23,110 nt of DNA from JAXDJJ01 sp034665745 (GTDB taxonomy: Bacteria; Actinomycetota; CADDZG01; WHSQ01): the NCBI GenBank assembly GCA_034665745.1, contig JAXDJJ010000027.1:1-23110 (forward strand). The letters run 5' to 3'. This document shows, one piece after another, positions 21,718 to 23,110 of the stretch. A program made the translations under genes and the position numbers. The notes below the pieces were generated by a model. The model searched no databases. It had not been told where the DNA came from and saw nothing but the letters and a program-made list of their open reading frames with translations. Within the stretch, counting starts at the first letter, position 1. Every line of letters starts with the position of its first letter.

Positions 21718-22149
21718 ATGTTCATCACACGCGCAACGCGACACGATGCTGATGACATCGTGTCATTGCTGGCCACGAACGAATGGGACGACGACTTCGA
21801 TCCGAAGAAGGGCAAGTCGTTCATCGCGCGCGACGGAAGCGTGATCGGCCACGTTCAGATGGTCGAGGTCGGGCCTCAGACGGTCGTTATCGACCAGGTG
21901 CTCGTGCACCCCGAGCGCAGGGGGAGTGGCATCGGGACCCAACTGTTGCAGGGCGCGATGAACAGCATCGGCGGAAAGCTGTTCCTCTGTTGTCACGAGG
22001 AGCGGATCCCGTTCTACGAACGCTTGGGTTTCGAGTTACTTCCGAACGGATACGACGATGCCCCCGAGTCGGTGCAAGGGTTCTGGCGTGAAGTGGACGA
22101 CTATCCGACCGCGCCGGACCACGTCCACTTCTTCATGACCGCGCGTTGA
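21718..22149 (+). CDS. GNAT-family N-acetyltransferase
   Basis: A 143-residue GNAT protein with an intact acetyl-CoA site: VIDQVLVHPERRGSGIGTQLLQGA holds the RGxGIG loop, and FYERLGFELLPNGY is the usual closing motif. N-terminal FITRATRHDADDIVSLL is also typical. It lies 10 bases after the UbiA fusion, with only a weak ribosome site, so it is probably the last gene of that operon. The substrate is unknown; the acidic segment NEWDDDFDPKKG near the front may shape specificity. The 3' end is convergent with the lysozyme-fold gene, with 6 bases between stops, where the palindrome GAGCGCTC lies. Confidence 0.88.
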   Translation: MFITRATRHDADDIVSLLATNEWDDDFDPKKGKSFIARDGSVIGHVQMVEVGPQTVVIDQVLVHPERRGSGIGTQLLQGAMNSIGGKLFLCCHEERIPFYERLGFELLPNGYDDAPESVQGFWREVDDYPTAPDHVHFFMTAR

Positions 22150-22155
22150 GCGCTC

Positions 22156-22722
22156 TTAGGCGCAGTTAGGCCAGCGGCTCGTCTGTCCCGCAGCCAAGAG
22201 TCTTGCGGCGGTCCGGGCTTGTGCAGTGGGGTCGTAGATTGAGCCGTATCCGTACGCCGACCATGTTGGCTGGTCGAACTGGAACAGGCCGTAGTAACCC
22301 GCGCCGTTGTACGCCTGAACGTTCAATGCCGATTCGCATGTGGCAACCGAGTAGAGGTATCCACCGTCGATCCCGAACTCGGAAGCAGCGTCGTAGATGA
22401 CTTCGGCCAAGGAACCCGCGGGCGGTACGTACGGCTCCGGTTCTTCGGTTGGGGAGGGGGTGGGGGCGGGGCGGGTCCTGAAGGACGCGCTCCGGAAGCG
22501 CATCATCCCGACCGCGCTCTCTGTGGTCTCGATGCCTCCCTGAGCGGGTTGGAAGCCCGCCATCAAGCGGCCCCCCATGGTGATCGGGCCGCGGGCGAAG
22601 GGGATGCCGGCGGCCGCGCCGAGGACACAGGTGATCCAGAAACCGATAACTACCCGGCGGATCTGTCTTCGGCGTCCCTCGGCACGTCTCGCGCGCACGG
22701 AGAAAGACAACTTCTTCTTCAA
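22156..22722 (-). CDS. Membrane-anchored lysozyme-fold protein (Rpf/SLT-like)
   Basis: The product is 188 residues. TTG at 22722 is chosen because GGGAGG lies 4 bases upstream; an in-frame TTG at 22734 would add four residues. A basic start (KKKLSFSVRARRAEGRRRQIRR) leads into one membrane helix (about 24-42), then a disordered Pro/Thr linker. A C-terminal domain of about 80 residues follows: ATCESALNVQAYNGAGYYGLFQFDQPTW...WPNCA. This is the actinobacterial transglycosylase/resuscitation-promoting-factor pattern, with Glu130 in CES the likely catalytic acid and two Cys that may pair. It should act on peptidoglycan outside the membrane, in cell separation or growth restart. A row of hairpins sits in its leader. 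Assignment to Rpf versus SLT is not decisive. Confidence 0.87.
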   Translation of the reverse strand: MKKKLSFSVRARRAEGRRRQIRRVVIGFWITCVLGAAAGIPFARGPITMGGRLMAGFQPAQGGIETTESAVGMMRFRSASFRTRPAPTPSPTEEPEPYVPPAGSLAEVIYDAASEFGIDGGYLYSVATCESALNVQAYNGAGYYGLFQFDQPTWSAYGYGSIYDPTAQARTAARLLAAGQTSRWPNCA

Positions 22723-22800
22723 ATGACCTCCCAAGAGGCTGGGGCGTCAGGGTTTGACGCTCCCGCGGTTCCGCGATGCTCCGGGCTGTTTGCCCGAACC
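22723..22800 (-). promoter_or_regulatory. Hairpin-rich leader of the lysozyme-fold gene
   Basis: In minus-strand order: CGGGC/GCCCG (22796-22792, 22786-22782), CGCGG/CCGCG (22775-22771, 22768-22764), GCGTCA/TGACGC (22760-22755, 22749-22744), and CCTC/GAGG (22738-22735, 22730-22727). The last stem includes part of the ribosome site, so folding could control translation. The motif class is not recognised. Confidence 0.45.
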
Positions 22801-22867
22801 TACTAATCGCTAAACACCAGCTAGCACATGTGAATTGGCGCACAATGTCTCAAAGTTGGCACCGGGC

Positions 22868-22918
22868 TGCCCCTTCGTGGGGCAACATGCTTGCTTAGGG
22901 GCCTAGATTCGCCCCTGA
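22868..22918. other. Two adjacent hairpins upstream of gmd
   Basis: TGCCCC/GGGGCA (22868-22873, 22879-22884) closes on a TTCGT loop, and AGGGGC/GCCCCT (22897-22902, 22911-22916) has an 8-base loop. There is no T-run on either strand. They lie in the divergent promoter region and could be part of the long minus-strand leader or protein-binding sites. Confidence 0.4.
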
Positions 22919-22940
22919 AGTGGTGATTCCTGCCACATCG

Positions 22941-22946
22941 TATCCT
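22941..22946 (+). promoter_or_regulatory. -10 box TATCCT placed for a leaderless gmd transcript
   Basis: TATCCT ends 6 bases before the gmd ATG, which lacks a ribosome site, the same arrangement as at 19855-19867. Confidence 0.4.
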
Positions 22947-22952
22947 TAGCGC

Positions 22953-23110
22953 ATGCCTACAGCCTTGATCACCGGGATCACCGGCCAGGACGGGTCCTAC
23001 CTCGCCGAGCTCCTGCTGGGGAAGGGCTACGAGGTCCACGGCCTGGTCAGGCGCTCATCCAGCTTCAACACGGCCCGTCTTGACAATATCTACCAGGACC
23101 CGCACGAGGC
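22953..23110 (+). CDS. gmd: GDP-mannose 4,6-dehydratase, N-terminal part (runs out of window)
   Basis: The first 52 complete codons are present. The start MPTALITGITGQDGSYLAEL has the GxxGxxG NADP-binding loop of extended short-chain dehydrogenases. KGYEVHGLVRRSSSFNTARLDNIY is the Gmd-specific continuation, where RRSS-type residues contact NADP. The enzyme turns GDP-mannose into GDP-4-keto-6-deoxymannose, the first step to GDP-fucose, GDP-rhamnose and related sugars for surface polysaccharides. The ATG lies 6 bases past a TATCCT box and has no ribosome site. Later catalytic residues are outside the window. Confidence 0.95.
   Translation, partial: MPTALITGITGQDGSYLAELLLGKGYEVHGLVRRSSSFNTARLDNIYQDPHE

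Overview
The window looks like ordinary chromosome from a member of the Actinomycetota, probably a deep-branching or uncultured lineage. The evidence is moderately high GC, many GTG/TTG starts, a GAF-ANTAR regulator, a class F-like sortase with its own surface protein, a resuscitation-factor-like lysozyme-fold protein, menaquinone-type prenyl chemistry, and several starts that appear leaderless. I see no insertion sequence, prophage, CRISPR array, rRNA or tRNA. The lineage is inferred from gene content; no marker phylogeny was possible.

Layout. 1-2874: the 3' end of groEL, a long hairpin and a GAAA-loop terminator, then a cytosolic sensor histidine kinase overlapping a double-GAF protein, closed by a second copy of the same terminator hairpin. 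2880-5112: a small unrecognised protein behind helically phased ACCC repeats, then a secreted cysteine-repeat surface protein and its sortase. 5122-7496 (minus strand): a GAF-ANTAR antiterminator with a possible ATC start, and an M23 murein hydrolase with a long structured leader. 7497-10406: a large secreted multidomain protein and a conserved unknown protein. 10446-14735: a sulfate-activation cluster (ATP sulfurylase, alkaline-phosphatase-superfamily enzyme, APS kinase) followed by a PHP phosphoesterase. 14776-17604: a secreted PQQ-type beta-propeller convergent with a GNAT-AAA+ fusion. 17723-21707: a TetR regulator, a long-chain polyprenyl diphosphate synthase overlapping a YjbQ-family gene, a PPOX-fold protein, and a PPOX-UbiA prenyltransferase fusion. 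21718-23110: a GNAT acetyltransferase, a membrane-anchored lysozyme-fold protein with a hairpin-rich leader, and the 5' end of GDP-mannose 4,6-dehydratase.

How the genes may work together. Sat and CysC make PAPS. The PHP protein just downstream belongs to a superfamily that includes enzymes hydrolysing pAp, the by-product of PAPS use. The enzyme between sat and cysC keeps a full metal-ligand set but its substrate is unknown. The polyprenyl synthase and UbiA enzyme could supply and attach the menaquinone side chain, with PPOX-fold proteins as redox or binding partners. Two cell-wall hydrolases, the sortase pair and the secreted proteins give much of the window a cell-envelope theme.

Most unusual points: the GNAT-AAA+ fusion with an eroded acetyl-CoA motif, the PPOX-UbiA fusion next to a free PPOX gene, the sat-phosphodiesterase-cysC-PHP cluster, the sortase/substrate pair with an atypical sorting signal and altered C-terminal active-site motif, and structured leaders before two wall hydrolases and the ANTAR gene. 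Gene-level calls are well supported; promoter, riboswitch and start-codon calls are inference from sequence.
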